Source: a virus
Reading direction: 5' to 3' (one strand)
Length of the DNA stretch: 20,908 nt
IMG/VR virus record: IMGVR_UViG_3300011252_000341
Span: 1 to 20,908 of that record
Shown: piece after piece, positions 20,192 to 20,908 of the stretch
How positions within the stretch are numbered: position 1 is the first letter of the stretch
How the letters are laid out: every line of letters begins with the position of its first letter
The notes under the pieces: model-generated
Databases searched by the model: none
The model's input: only the letters and a program-made list of their open reading frames with translations
What the model was told of the DNA's origin: nothing
Made by a program: the position numbers and the translations under genes

Positions 20192-20908
20192 CCCAAATGT
20201 AATCCCGTTTGCCGAGGGCGCACCCGCAGATGACCTGATGGTCGAGACCCTTCCAGACGGTGACGTGCTGATCGGTGATCCAGAGCTTGACGATATCGAA
20301 GAGAGCGACAGCGGATTCTACGCAAATCTCGCAGAAGAGATCGACGCACGGGAGCTATCGGCCAAGGGCGCGGAGCTTGTGTCGTATTACGAAAACGATG
20401 AAGCCGCCAGAGACGAGTGGAAGTCACGCTACAAGGCAGGGTTGCGTACCTTGGACCCAGATGGGGGGCTAGATGAAAGCGAAGACGAGAGGGCCACCCG
20501 TGGCCTGTCCATCGTTGTTCACCCCCTGATCGCAGAAGCAGCAACGCAATTTAACGCCAAGGCCATCGCAGAGCTTTACCCGTCAGGTGGCCCAATTAAG
20601 TCGGTCATCATTGGTCAGCCAGACGAGGAAATCGAAGAGCAGGGCCGCAGGGTCAGAGAATTTATGAATTACCAGATCACAGAGGAAATGCCCGAATACT
20701 TTCCCGATCTGGATCAAATGCTGTTTCACTTGCCGTTGGTCGGTCAGACGTTTAAAAAGGTTTGGTGGGACGTAAACCTCGACAGGCAATGCAGCCAGTT
20801 CGTCAAGGCCGAAGATTTTTGCGTGGCTCCAGATAGCAAAGACCTCTACACATCCCCACGCTACACCCACATTATCAGAATGCCGAAAAACGAATATAAT
20901 CGCTACGT
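20184..20908 (+). CDS. Portal protein, N-terminal part (cut by the window end)
   Basis: An ATG at 20184 overlaps the end of terL by 8 bases, with AAAGGA upstream; the frame is open to the right edge (241 codons seen). After an acidic start, the product has EWKSRYKAGL, HPLIAEAATQFNAKAIAELY, FMNYQITEEMPEYFPDLDQM and LFHLPLVGQTFKKVWWD, which match the conserved segments of portal proteins of podovirus-like aquatic phages. It would form the dodecameric ring through which DNA enters the head. The C-terminal part lies outside the window. Confidence 0.88.
   Translation, partial: MADPNVIPFAEGAPADDLMVETLPDGDVLIGDPELDDIEESDSGFYANLAEEIDARELSAKGAELVSYYENDEAARDEWKSRYKAGLRTLDPDGGLDESEDERATRGLSIVVHPLIAEAATQFNAKAIAELYPSGGPIKSVIIGQPDEEIEEQGRRVREFMNYQITEEMPEYFPDLDQMLFHLPLVGQTFKKVWWDVNLDRQCSQFVKAEDFCVAPDSKDLYTSPRYTHIIRMPKNEYNRY

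Overview
This window is a stretch of a tailed double-stranded DNA bacteriophage genome (or a phage contig). It carries a small and a large terminase subunit, the start of a portal gene, a large virion-type protein, and a replication and recombination gene set. Many very small, tightly coupled genes have strong Shine-Dalgarno sequences. I see no integrase, tRNA, rRNA, CRISPR array or insertion sequence. Gene content and protein style resemble uncultured aquatic podovirus-like phages of Gram-negative bacteria. That host assignment is inference; the sequence shows only a phage using bacterial translation signals.

Layout. 1-1999 (+): the 3' part of a long Ala-rich virion-type gene. 2001-12356 (-): a leftward region. 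Read in its own direction from 12.36 kb it starts with small hypotheticals, then a Sak4-like RecA-fold ATPase, a DUF669-like ssDNA-binding protein, a Cas4-like Fe-S exonuclease, an SF2 helicase, a VRR-NUC nuclease and a Mom-like DNA modification protein. A winged-helix protein follows, and then accessory genes including a papain-like cysteine peptidase candidate. The accessory part has three copies of one promoter cassette and several GC-rich hairpins between genes. 12357-12462: a divergent control region. 12463-18191 (+): a small HTH regulator, a primase-polymerase/helicase fusion, a 364-bp origin-like non-coding region, nine small coupled genes, and an unusual XRE-plus-sigma-region-4 protein. 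A textbook terminator lies at 18195-18218. 18289-20908 (+): terS, terL and the 5' part of the portal gene.

How it fits together (inference). The leftward genes probably act early, in recombination, DNA protection and host takeover. The rightward primase/helicase would start replication, perhaps at the repeat-rich region just downstream of it. The sigma-region-4 protein lies immediately before the terminator that separates replication genes from packaging genes, so it is a good candidate for an early-to-late switch. Several real genes are shorter than 60 codons (at 3364-3531, 6394-6564, 11760-11825, 11806-11973, 12463-12642 and 15910-16080). They were found from start/stop coupling and ribosome-binding sites.
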